A program made the translations under genes and the position numbers. 36,721 nucleotides of DNA. Origin: Pararhodobacter sp. GTDB taxonomy: Bacteria > Pseudomonadota > Alphaproteobacteria > Rhodobacterales > Rhodobacteraceae. Position 1 is the stretch's first letter. The number at the start of each line of letters is the position of its first letter. The notes beneath the pieces were generated by a model. The model was not told where the DNA came from. It worked only from the letters and a program-made list of their open reading frames with translations, and did not search any database. The stretch is taken from the NCBI GenBank assembly GCA_020832805.1, contig JAFIED010000089.1:1-36721 (forward strand), read 5' to 3'. This document shows positions 16,758-24,354 of this stretch, one piece after another.

Positions 16758-18248
16758 ATGATTTCAATTGACAGATACCGCCGGGAATGGACCGGCAACA
16801 TCCGCGGCGACCTGCTTTCGGGGCTGGTGGTTGCGCTGGCCCTGATCCCCGAGGCGATCGCCTTTTCCATCATCGCCGGGGTTGACCCGAAGGTCGGGCT
16901 TTATGCCAGCTTCTCGATTGCGGTGATCACCGCGATCACGGGCGGCAGGCCCGGCATGATCTCGGCCGCGACCGCTGCTCCGGCTGTGCTGATGATCACG
17001 CTGGTGCGTGATCACGGGCTGGAATACCTGCTTGCTGCCACCGTGCTGGCGGGGCTTTTGCAGATCGGCGCGGGGCTGACAGGTCTGAGTGTCGTGATGC
17101 GCTATGTGTCCAAGTCGGTAATGACCGGCTTTGTCAACGCCCTGGCGATCCTGATCTTCATCGCGCAACTGCCGGAACTTGACCCGCGCGATGTGACATG
17201 GATCACCTATGTGCTGGTCGCGCTGGGTCTGACGATCATCTACCTGTTCCCGCTGCTGACAAAGGCTGTGCCATCGCCGCTGGTCACCATCGTGGTGCTG
17301 ACCGTGCTGGTCTGGGCCTTGGGGCTGGATGTGCGGGTTGTGGGCGACATGGGCGCACTGCCGGACACGCTGCCGGTGTTCCTGATTCCGGATATCCCGC
17401 TGAACCTTGAAACCCTGTGGATCATCCTGCCCTATTCGATCGCCATTGCCGTGGTGGGCCTGCTGGAAAGCCTCATGACGCAGAACATCGTCGATGATCT
17501 GACCGACACCACATCGAACCGCAAGCAGGAATGCATTGGCCAGGGCGTCGCCAATACCGCGACCGGTTTCATCGGCGGCATGGCAGGGTGTGCCATGATC
17601 GGCCAGTCCATCATCAACGTCAAATCCGGCGGGCGCGGGCGGCTGTCGTCGGCGGCGGCGGGCGTTTTCCTGCTGATCATGGTGGTGGGGCTGGGCGACA
17701 TGGTCAGCATCATTCCCATGCCCGCGTTGGTGGCGGTGATGATCATGGTCAGTATCGGCACGTTTTCATGGTCGTCCATCGCCAGTCTGCGCACGCATCC
17801 GCGGTCCAGTTCCGTGGTGATGATCGCCACCGTCGCCACCGTGGTCTACACCCACAACCTGGCCATCGGCGTTCTGGTGGGCGTGCTGCTTTCCGGCATC
17901 TTCTTTGCCGGAAAGATCGCGCAACTGTTCCGCGTCAGCACCGATGTCAGCCCAGACGGGCGCGTGCGTACCTATCGCGTCGAGGGGCAGCTGTTCTATG
18001 GCTCGGTCGAGGATTTCATGGCGGCCTTCGATTTCAAGGAAGCACCAGAGCGCGTGATCATCGACGTCAGCCGCGCCCATATCTGGGATATCAGCTCGGT
18101 GCAGGCGCTGGACATGGCGGTGCTGAAATTCCGCCGCGACGGCGCCGAGGTAGAGATCCGGGGCATGAACGAAGCATCCGAGACCATTGTCGACAAGCTT
18201 GCCATCCACGACAAGCCGGGCGCGATGGACAAGCTGATGTCGCATTGA
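16758..18248 (+). CDS. SulP-family anion transporter with STAS domain
   Basis: A 496-aa inner-membrane transporter starting at ATG 16758. The N-terminus [45 protein letters not shown] is cut from the classic SulP pattern ([19 protein letters not shown]), followed by about ten to twelve hydrophobic segments and a cytoplasmic STAS domain from about residue 400 ([31 protein letters not shown]). SulP proteins move sulfate, bicarbonate or other anions; the ion here cannot be told. No sulfate-assimilation or carbon-fixation genes are near. The usp gene follows after 13 bp, so the two form an operon, and it is divergent from the glucosylglycerol operon. Confidence 0.92.
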   Translation: MISIDRYRREWTGNIRGDLLSGLVVALALIPEAIAFSIIAGVDPKVGLYASFSIAVITAITGGRPGMISAATAAPAVLMITLVRDHGLEYLLAATVLAGLLQIGAGLTGLSVVMRYVSKSVMTGFVNALAILIFIAQLPELDPRDVTWITYVLVALGLTIIYLFPLLTKAVPSPLVTIVVLTVLVWALGLDVRVVGDMGALPDTLPVFLIPDIPLNLETLWIILPYSIAIAVVGLLESLMTQNIVDDLTDTTSNRKQECIGQGVANTATGFIGGMAGCAMIGQSIINVKSGGRGRLSSAAAGVFLLIMVVGLGDMVSIIPMPALVAVMIMVSIGTFSWSSIASLRTHPRSSSVVMIATVATVVYTHNLAIGVLVGVLLSGIFFAGKIAQLFRVSTDVSPDGRVRTYRVEGQLFYGSVEDFMAAFDFKEAPERVIIDVSRAHIWDISSVQALDMAVLKFRRDGAEVEIRGMNEASETIVDKLAIHDKPGAMDKLMSH

Positions 18249-18261
18249 AAGGAAACAAGGC

Positions 18262-19116
18262 ATGACAGGCAAGATCATCGCGCTGGTCGATGGCTCGGTC
18301 TATTCGCAAAGCGTGTGCGACCACGCCGCCTGGGTGGCGCAGCGCACCGGTTGGGCGGTAGAGCTGATGCATGTGCTTGGCCGGCGTGAAGGGGCCGAAA
18401 AGGCCGATTATTCCGGCTCTATCGCGTTGGGTGCCCGTTCCGCGCTGCTGCAGGAACTGGCCGAACTGGATGCCCAACGTGCACGGCTGGTCACCCACCG
18501 GGGTCGGGCGATTCTGGAAGATGCGCGCGCGATCCTGGACAGGGCCGGCGTGAACGAAATCACCACCCGGCTGCGCCATGGCGACATCGTTGACACCGTC
18601 GCCGCGCAAGAGGATGGCGCCGACATGGTCATGATCGGCAAGCGTGGCGAGGCGGCGGATTTTGCCAGGGGGCATCTTGGTTCGAACCTTGAGCGTATCA
18701 TCCGCGCCAGCACAAAACCCGTGTTTGTTGCCGCCCGGGCCTTCAAGCCCGTGTCACGGGTGTTGATCGCCTATGATGGCGGTGCCTCGGCCATGCGGGC
18801 GGTCGACCATGTTGCCCGGGTCCCGCTTTACCGCGACGCCTTGGTCAGCGTTGTCACGGTCGGCGCGGACACGGAAACGGTGCGCAAGGGGCTGGCCGAT
18901 GCCCAGGCAATGCTGGCTGCTGCGGGCATCATGGCCGAGACAGACATCATTGACGGCCAACCCGAAACCGCCCTGGGCAAGCGGGTGGAGGATGCCGGCT
19001 TCGACATGGTGGTGATGGGGGCCTATGGCCATTCGCGCATCCGCAGCCTGATCATCGGCTCCACAACGACCGAGATGATCCGCTCTTGCAAGGTCCCGAT
19101 CGTTCTGACCAGATGA
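18262..19116 (+). CDS. Tandem universal stress protein
   Basis: A 284-aa protein made of two Usp domains (about 1-150 and 165-284). The second has the ATP-binding motif GAYGHSRIRSLIIGSTTTEM followed by the terminal strand VPIVLT; the first has the corresponding GKRGEAADFARGHLGSNLERI and PVFVAA, with the first glycine motif less perfect. The start has AAGGA about 8 nt upstream of ATG 18262. Co-transcription with the SulP gene suggests that it senses energy state or stress for the transporter, but this is inference. Single-chain double-Usp proteins act like a Usp dimer. Confidence 0.92.
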   Translation: MTGKIIALVDGSVYSQSVCDHAAWVAQRTGWAVELMHVLGRREGAEKADYSGSIALGARSALLQELAELDAQRARLVTHRGRAILEDARAILDRAGVNEITTRLRHGDIVDTVAAQEDGADMVMIGKRGEAADFARGHLGSNLERIIRASTKPVFVAARAFKPVSRVLIAYDGGASAMRAVDHVARVPLYRDALVSVVTVGADTETVRKGLADAQAMLAAAGIMAETDIIDGQPETALGKRVEDAGFDMVVMGAYGHSRIRSLIIGSTTTEMIRSCKVPIVLTR

Positions 19117-19176
19117 CACCGTGAAGACCGTGCCGGGCCCCTGCCCAGACGCCTGTCTTCGCCTGCCAAAGCTGGC

Positions 19177-19227
19177 ACCGGAAAAACCTGTACCGGCAAA
19201 AGCGTGTACCGGCAAAGCCCTCACCGG
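19177..19227 (+). repeat. Imperfect 15-16-nt repeats with ACCGG core
   Basis: ACCGG cores occur at 19177, 19192, 19208 and 19223. The two central units read TACCGGCAAAAGCGTG and TACCGGCAAAGCCCTC; the outer ones are more diverged. The spacing is 15, 16 and 15 nt. It lies about 60-110 nt after the usp stop. Role unknown; a regulator array or decayed slippage repeat are both possible. Confidence 0.55.
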
Positions 19228-19262
19228 CGCAGGCGTTGACCATGGCGCCCGGTGACATCGGA

Positions 19263-19558
19263 TCATCCCCGCGCGCGGGCCTTTGCCCTATAGGTCATGG
19301 TCCGTGCCACCGTCTGCGCCCGGCGCTTCCCGCCCGCAAGGACCGCGACATCATGATGGTTTTCCGGCGGTACCAGGGGGCAGGCAACGATGTTCGTGCA
19401 TGCACATGGCAGGGCGCCTACCTCGCTGATGCTACCGCGCGAACCGTTCAGCACCATCACCAACGGGTGCGGCCCATGCCAGGCGGGGTGAACAGCGTGC
19501 CCGCCAGCCCATCGTCGCGGATCGAGCAGTCGCATGTGGCCAAGGCCCGCGCGCCCAT
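19263..19558 (-). pseudogene. Frameshifted remnant of an acyl-CoA thioesterase/BAAT-type alpha/beta hydrolase
   Basis: On the minus strand one frame reads IRDDGLAGTLFTPPGMG and then stops; shifting frame at about 19471 lets it continue as PHPLVMVLNGSRGSISE. Joined, this resembles the start of the C-terminal hydrolase domain of BAAT/acyl-CoA thioester hydrolases (GLxGTLFxPPGxGPxPxVxxLxGSxGG). One missing C in the GGCCGCACC stretch would explain the break. The remainder to the stop at 19263 has no further match I can see, and the nucleophile region is absent. I read it as a decayed fragment; chance similarity is not excluded. Confidence 0.45.
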
Positions 19559-19717
19559 CATGGAGGCCCGTTCAGCCGAGCCCCGGCCGGGGCAGACGCA
19601 GCCTTTTCGCCTGCGCCAACCGGCCCTGCCACCTGCCGCCCTGACCCTGTGCATGCCCGAACCAGTGGCTTGCGGGCAAGTATTTGCACCGCCAGACAGA
19701 TTTCTTCGCCTTGAACC

Positions 19718-19746
19718 TTGCAAAGGTGGGCGCGGGTTCGTATCTG
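19718..19746 (+). promoter_or_regulatory. Candidate promoter of the cold-shock gene
   Basis: TTGCAA at 19718-19723 and TATCTG at 19741-19746 are spaced by 17 nt. This would give a leader of about 115 nt, in line with the long leaders typical of cold-shock genes. The boxes are only partial matches, so this is tentative. Confidence 0.3.
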
Positions 19747-19866
19747 AAACCGGCAAAGCTTCTTCATTCGAACTTCTGTCTCCTAACGGCTTCAGTTGCG
19801 ATTCTGACGACACTGAGCCGGGCCATCGCGATCATGCGGATGGCAAACAAACAAGGAGACATCACG

Positions 19867-20073
19867 ATGGCCAATGGCACCGTGAAATGGTTCAACTCAA
19901 CCAAAGGTTTTGGCTTCATCGCGCCCGAGCATGGGTCCAAGGACGTATTCGTTCATGTGACCGCGCTGGAACGCGCTGGCATCCGCCATCTGGATGACGG
20001 CCAGGCTGTGACGTTCGATCTCGAAAGCGATCGCAACGGCCGCGAATCGGCAACGAACCTCGCGCTCGCCTGA
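19867..20073 (+). CDS. Cold-shock protein (CspA family)
   Basis: A 68-aa single cold-shock domain. RNP1 is KGFGFI, RNP2 is DVFVHV, and the N-terminus NGTVKWFNSTKGFGFI is diagnostic. ATG 19867 has AGGAG 9 nt upstream; the open frame extends far upstream but only through leader sequence. It binds single-stranded RNA/DNA and acts as an RNA chaperone. Monocistronic: long leader before it and strong terminator after it. Confidence 0.97.
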   Translation: MANGTVKWFNSTKGFGFIAPEHGSKDVFVHVTALERAGIRHLDDGQAVTFDLESDRNGRESATNLALA

Positions 20074-20102
20074 ACCTCAGGTTCAACAGATGCGACGATT
20101 GG

Positions 20103-20137
20103 AACGGGGGTGGCGCTGGTCACCCCCGTTTCTTTTT
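20103..20137 (+). terminator. Strong terminator of the cold-shock gene
   Basis: AACGGGGGTG (20103-20112) pairs perfectly with CACCCCCGTT (20121-20130) around an 8-nt loop and is followed by TCTTTTT. It lies 30 nt after the cold-shock stop. There is no T-run in the other direction, so it does not serve tctA. Confidence 0.93.
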
Positions 20138-20224
20138 GCCTGCGCCCAGCAATGACCGCTGATGGCACTGTCACCGCCCCTGTGCCACCGCTCCGGCGCC
20201 CGGCCATGATGCGGTATACCGTCT

Positions 20225-21727
20225 CTATCGACGCAAGAGCCGACCGGCCCAGCCGAAAGCACCGATCAGCAAAGCCCGGTTGATGTAGATCAGGATCGCG
20301 ATCGTCATGGCAAACAGCGCAAAGGCAATGGGCCGCTCCAGAAACGCCACGAAGCTGCCTCTGGTCAGCAGCAACCCTTGCCTGAGCGAATTCTCGATCA
20401 TCTGGCTCAGCACCATGCCGATAACAAGGGGCGCCAGGGGGAAACCGCCCTTGCGCAGGATGAAACCCACCACACCGGCAATGAAGGCTATCAGCAGGTC
20501 AATCGCGTTGCCCCTGACGCCATAGGCGCCGAGCAGCGCAATGATCGTGACCATGGTCATCAACAAGGGCTCCGGTATGCGCAACGCGCGGGTAAACAGC
20601 TGCGAGCCCAGGGCCCCCACCGCGAACATCACCAGATTGACCAGCACAAGGATCAGCAGCACCGCATAAACAATGTCGATTGTCTCGGTGAACAGCCTCG
20701 GGCCGGGTGTGATACCGTGAATGATCAGCGTGCCCAGCATCACGGCGGTGACCGGATCGCCGGGAATGCCCAGCGCCAGCGTCGGCACCATCGCGCTGCC
20801 TGTCACGGCATTGTTGGCGCTTTCCGACGCGACAATGCCGTCAGGTTCGCCCTTTCCCAGTTCATTACGGCGCGGCGAACTGCGCCGCGCCTCTGCATAG
20901 CTGATGAAAGACGATGTCGCGGCGCCGGTTCCTGGCAGTGCACCGACAAACGATCCGATGGCACAGGATTTCAGCAACAGGCCAAGACGCGGGCGCCATT
21001 CCCGCATTGCCGGCAGCCGGAACCCGGCACGGTGCAGCAGTTTCGGTTTCGGCAGGCTGGACTCTGATGCCCGAACAAAGACCTCTGAGAGGGCGAAAAG
21101 GCCCACCACGGCCGGGATCAGGTTGATCCCGGCGGCCATCTGCCAGTTGCCAAAGGTAAAGCGCATGTCGCCGGTGACATGGTCAAGCCCGACAGAGGCG
21201 ATGAACAGCCCCAAGACGCCCGCCAGGACCCCCTTGAGCATGTTGCCCTGCGACACACCGGCAATGCAGATCAGCGCAAAACAGCCCAGCGCAAAGGTTT
21301 CGATTGCCGTGAAATTCAGCGCAAACGCGGCCAGCTGCGGCGCAACCAGCATCAGCACCAGCACCGAAAACAACCCCCCGATCAGCGAGGCCATTGTGGC
21401 CCAGCCGATGGCCAGATCGGCCTCGCCGCGTTGGGCCATCGGAAAACCGTCAAGCGCTGTGGCAGCCGCCTGCGGCGTACCCGGTGTGTTGATGACAATG
21501 GCCGAGATCGACCCGCCATAAACCGAACCGCAATAGACCCCCAGCATCATGGCCAGCGCCGGCATCTGGCCCATGGCCAGCGTGAAGGGCAGCACCATGG
21601 TGATGCCGATCACCGACCCCAGGCCGGGCAGCACGCCGACAATCACGCCGACGACGGTGCCGATCAGGATGGACAGCAGGGTCTGGTACGAGGCGATATG
21701 CTCCAGCCCCAGCATCAGGTCAGCCAT
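20225..21727 (-). CDS. tctA: Tripartite tricarboxylate transporter, large permease
   Basis: A 500-aa membrane protein of the TctA family. Start at ATG 21727 with GGAG 6 nt upstream. Signature stretches are visible: GVIVGVLPGLGSVIGI near the N-terminus, YGGSISAIVINTPGTPQAAATALDG, and GALPGTGAATSSFISY with TLALGIPGDPVTAVMLG in the second half. These two related halves match the inverted repeat of the family. About 11-12 hydrophobic segments. It works with the TctB and TctC proteins encoded just upstream to import carboxylates using the ion gradient. Confidence 0.95.
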   Translation of the reverse strand: MADLMLGLEHIASYQTLLSILIGTVVGVIVGVLPGLGSVIGITMVLPFTLAMGQMPALAMMLGVYCGSVYGGSISAIVINTPGTPQAAATALDGFPMAQRGEADLAIGWATMASLIGGLFSVLVLMLVAPQLAAFALNFTAIETFALGCFALICIAGVSQGNMLKGVLAGVLGLFIASVGLDHVTGDMRFTFGNWQMAAGINLIPAVVGLFALSEVFVRASESSLPKPKLLHRAGFRLPAMREWRPRLGLLLKSCAIGSFVGALPGTGAATSSFISYAEARRSSPRRNELGKGEPDGIVASESANNAVTGSAMVPTLALGIPGDPVTAVMLGTLIIHGITPGPRLFTETIDIVYAVLLILVLVNLVMFAVGALGSQLFTRALRIPEPLLMTMVTIIALLGAYGVRGNAIDLLIAFIAGVVGFILRKGGFPLAPLVIGMVLSQMIENSLRQGLLLTRGSFVAFLERPIAFALFAMTIAILIYINRALLIGAFGWAGRLLRR

Positions 21728-21785
21728 TGATATCTCCATGAACCCGGCGGGCAAGGATGGGTGGCAACAGCCAGCCACATGCGCG

Positions 21786-22247
21786 TCAGAACCAGACGAA
21801 CCAGGGGGAAGAAGGCAGCGGAATCCGTACGATGCGGTCGAACAGATACCAGATACACACCGGGTAAAGGGCCGCGATCACCAGAATGGGCAGCAACCTT
21901 CGGTAGCCCAACAGCGGCGGCAGGATCAGTGCAAAGCCGATCGAGGCCAGCAGAAACCCCGCCTTGGTTACGGCAAGCACATAGCCGCCGGTGGCAAGCA
22001 GCACCAGAACCATCCGCAGCGCCACGTCCCATGAGACCTGCAGGGCAGCATCCTTTCGGGCCTCGATCATCACGGCCACGGACAGCACCAGCAGGATACC
22101 CAGCAGGATGCGCGGAAAGAACACCGGGCCACGGCCAGCCGCCTGATAGCTGCGCTGATAGACATCGGCAAAGGTGTGATGGATCAGGAAAACCGCCAGA
22201 AGCGCCATCCCGGCGCCGATCATCATCGCCAGAGAAACGCGCGGCAT
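21786..22247 (-). CDS. tctB: Tripartite tricarboxylate transporter, small permease
   Basis: A 153-aa TctB-like protein with four hydrophobic segments (about 4-22, 44-60, 78-110 and 115-140) and the conserved AAGRGPVFFPRIL patch after the first helix, typical of this subunit. The start at ATG 22247 has a G-rich run rather than a clear ribosome site; the frame opens 18 codons earlier. It lies between tctC (67-bp gap) and tctA (58-bp gap) in one transcription unit. Confidence 0.85.
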   Translation of the reverse strand: MPRVSLAMMIGAGMALLAVFLIHHTFADVYQRSYQAAGRGPVFFPRILLGILLVLSVAVMIEARKDAALQVSWDVALRMVLVLLATGGYVLAVTKAGFLLASIGFALILPPLLGYRRLLPILVIAALYPVCIWYLFDRIVRIPLPSSPWFVWF

Positions 22248-22314
22248 GGGCGGGGCCCCCTTGTTTGCTGCAGGGCAGCCGGGCCGCGCGGGCCCGGCCA
22301 AAGGGTGTGCGGGT

Positions 22315-23283
22315 TTACTCGGCCATCAGCCCGGCCGCCGACAGCAGGGTTCCGTTGCGCTCGAACTCGGCGCGCACGAAAGCCTCGAACTCGGCGCCGC
22401 CCATGTAGACCACCGGTGTACCCAGCGATTCCATCCGTTCGGTGAACACGGTCGAGTTCACGCCAGCCTCGCATGCGGTCTCCAGCGCGTCGCGCACATC
22501 GGCGGGCGTGCCGCGCGGCACCACCAGCCCCCCCCAGATGGGATAGTTCATGTCGACGCCCTGCTCGATCGCCGTGACCAGGTCTGGCGCGGTGGAAATA
22601 CGCTCATCCGACAGCAGCGCAATCGAACGCACCTGATCGGCATTGGTGCGCAGGAAAGACACATGCGGAATGAACAGTTGCACCGATCCATCCAGCATGG
22701 CGGTGAACGACGGGCCATCGCCGGCATAGGGGATAAAGGTAAAGTCGATCCCGGTTTCCGCAGCCAGCCCAAGCCCGGCCACATGCGGGATGGAACCGAT
22801 CGCCTGAACCGCGAAATTCAACTCTCCCGGATTGGCGCGCGCATATTCGACCAGATCGTTCAGCGTGTGAAACGGGCTGTCATGGCGCACCACGATGGCG
22901 GATGGCGCGGAATACGCGAGGCACACATAGTCGAAACTGTCAGGCCCATAGGGCAGCGAACGCAGATGCGGCTGCGTGGTCATTGGCCCCACAGGCATCA
23001 GACCCACGGTGTAACCGTCTGATCGCGCCATCGCCGTTTCCGCCGCGCCGATGGTGCCGCCAGCGCCGGCAACGTTGCGCACAACCACCTCTGTGCCCAG
23101 CACCTCGCCCATCGGCCCGGCAAGAACACGTGCAGTGATGTCGGTGCCGCCCCCTGCCGCGAACGGGACAATCATGGTCACAGGGCGGGTAGGAAAATCG
23201 GCATGTGCCGTCGTGCCAAGCGCCGCCAACGCCATTGCCGATGCGGCGACCGCGGCCAGCTTTTTTGTTTCCGGGCGTTTCAT
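22315..23283 (-). CDS. tctC: Tripartite tricarboxylate transporter substrate-binding protein
   Basis: A 322-aa periplasmic Bug-family receptor. Start ATG 23283 with GGAGGAGG upstream. A signal peptide covers residues 1-28 (AHA-D cleavage), then the family opening FPTRPVTMIVPFAAGGGTDITARVLA and the VVVRNVAGAGGTIGA segment. These are the loops that hold a carboxylate ligand through water and backbone contacts. First gene of tctCBA; its upstream region carries two IclR-type palindromes and a divergent dioxygenase gene. The ligand cannot be predicted from sequence. Confidence 0.94.
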   Translation of the reverse strand: MKRPETKKLAAVAASAMALAALGTTAHADFPTRPVTMIVPFAAGGGTDITARVLAGPMGEVLGTEVVVRNVAGAGGTIGAAETAMARSDGYTVGLMPVGPMTTQPHLRSLPYGPDSFDYVCLAYSAPSAIVVRHDSPFHTLNDLVEYARANPGELNFAVQAIGSIPHVAGLGLAAETGIDFTFIPYAGDGPSFTAMLDGSVQLFIPHVSFLRTNADQVRSIALLSDERISTAPDLVTAIEQGVDMNYPIWGGLVVPRGTPADVRDALETACEAGVNSTVFTERMESLGTPVVYMGGAEFEAFVRAEFERNGTLLSAAGLMAE

Positions 23284-23397
23284 CGTGTCCTCCTCCTGGC
23301 TGGTTGATCGCAGACCAGCCGGCGTGGCGCCGTCCGTCCTCCTGCCGCGATCACGCCGAAGGGTAGAGGCAAAATCCGGATCGACCAAGCAATATTT

Positions 23398-23437
23398 TGA
23401 AATTCAGTTTCAATATTAATTTTGAAATCCCGTTTCA
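23398..23437. promoter_or_regulatory. Twin palindromic operator, IclR type
   Basis: Two sites share the form TGAAA-n5-TTTCA: 23398-23412 (spacer TTCAG) and 23423-23437 (spacer TCCCG). Their centres are 25 bp apart. The form is like the KdgR box (TGAAAC...GTTTCA) of the IclR family. They lie between the divergent tctC and dioxygenase genes; the second overlaps the -35 and spacer of a good plus-strand promoter. Two IclR genes in the island are the natural candidates to bind here. Confidence 0.7.
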
Positions 23438-23450
23438 CTTTTGCTAGCAT
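23422..23450 (+). promoter_or_regulatory. Promoter of the dioxygenase-ThDP-SDR operon
   Basis: TTGAAA (23422-23427), a 17-nt spacer, and TAGCAT (23445-23450), 33 nt before the dioxygenase ATG. The boxes match sigma-70 consensus at 5/6 and 4/6. The right-hand TGAAA-n5-TTTCA operator covers the -35 and half the spacer, which suits repression. Confidence 0.6.
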
Positions 23451-23482
23451 GGCGTTGGCAGTCGTATTCAGGGAGGAGAGCG

Positions 23483-24301
23483 ATGACCACGGCAACGCGC
23501 GCACGTCTTACTGACGATGACATCAGGACCTATCACGCAGAAGGCCTGGTGATTCCGGACTATCGCTTGCCAGCCGATACGCTGGGCAGGCTGCGGGAGG
23601 CGGTCGACAAGCTGATCCGCGACCACCCCGATGTGCCCCCCGAACTGCTGTCGGGCCCGCACAACCCCTATGGCCAATCCGCAAGACTGATGGGTAACGC
23701 CGACTTCCTGGAATTCTGCCACCATCAGGACATCCTGGATATGGTCGAGCAGTTGATCGGCCCCGATATCATTCTGTGGGGCAGCATGCTGTTTGCCAAG
23801 CCACCGGCAGTGGGCAAGGGTGTGCCCTGGCACCAGGATGGCAAGTACTGGCCCATCGAACCCCTGGCCACTGTCACCGTGCGGGTGGCCATCGACGGCT
23901 CCGACCGCGAGAACGGCTGCATGCAGTACATTCCCGGCTCGCATCTGACGCGCAAGCTGGAACATCACGAGATCGACCCGCGCGATGACATGGCCCTGGG
24001 CCAGCGGATGGCCGAGATTGATGACTCGAAAGCGCGCGATGTCGTGCTGGCGCCGGGGCAGATATCGCTGCACGATGTCTATACCGTTCATGGCTCGGCC
24101 CATAACCGCGGCACCAAGCGGCGCGCCGATTATGCGATCCGCTACATGCCCGCGACCTCGCTGTACGACCGCAGCCCGGATCACCCGGCAACGGTCTATG
24201 CCAACAAGATGTCGCCGAACATGAACTACCCGATGCGCCCGATCTGGCTGGTGCGCGGGCAGGACCGGGCCGGCAACGACTTTACCGTCGGAAAACGCTG
24301 A
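23483..24301 (+). CDS. Phytanoyl-CoA dioxygenase-family oxygenase
   Basis: A 272-aa Fe(II)/2-oxoglutarate oxygenase. ATG 23483 has GGGAGGAGAG upstream. Metal ligands H117 and D119 (PWHQDGKYW) and H203 (TVHGSAHNRG) are present, and R214 (KRRADYAIRY) is placed to bind 2-oxoglutarate. The segment ENGCMQYIPGSH is the usual PhyH strand. Family members hydroxylate acyl-CoAs, ectoine, phosphonates and other small acids, so the substrate is open. It is the first gene of a plus-strand operon, 53 bp before the ThDP enzyme, and divergent from tctCBA. Confidence 0.9.
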   Translation: MTTATRARLTDDDIRTYHAEGLVIPDYRLPADTLGRLREAVDKLIRDHPDVPPELLSGPHNPYGQSARLMGNADFLEFCHHQDILDMVEQLIGPDIILWGSMLFAKPPAVGKGVPWHQDGKYWPIEPLATVTVRVAIDGSDRENGCMQYIPGSHLTRKLEHHEIDPRDDMALGQRMAEIDDSKARDVVLAPGQISLHDVYTVHGSAHNRGTKRRADYAIRYMPATSLYDRSPDHPATVYANKMSPNMNYPMRPIWLVRGQDRAGNDFTVGKR

Positions 24302-24354
24302 CCCCCAAGGGGGGTGCGACTGTCACATCAAGGAATACCCGAAAGGATTCGCCC

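Larger units (their letters stand above)
19117..19866. other. Gene-poor stretch between usp and the cold-shock gene
   Basis: The 750 bp hold a short ACCGG repeat cluster (19177-19227), a likely hydrolase gene remnant on the minus strand (19263-19558), and the leader and promoter of the cold-shock gene. The long plus-strand open frame that crosses it runs through the cold-shock gene in another frame and is not believable. Confidence 0.55.

Noticed and set aside
19177-19227. CRISPR array
   Set aside because: Units of 15-16 nt without separate repeats and spacers, and no cas genes in the window.
19236-19997. 253-codon plus-strand open frame between usp and csp
   Set aside because: It runs through the cold-shock gene in another frame and has random-like composition.
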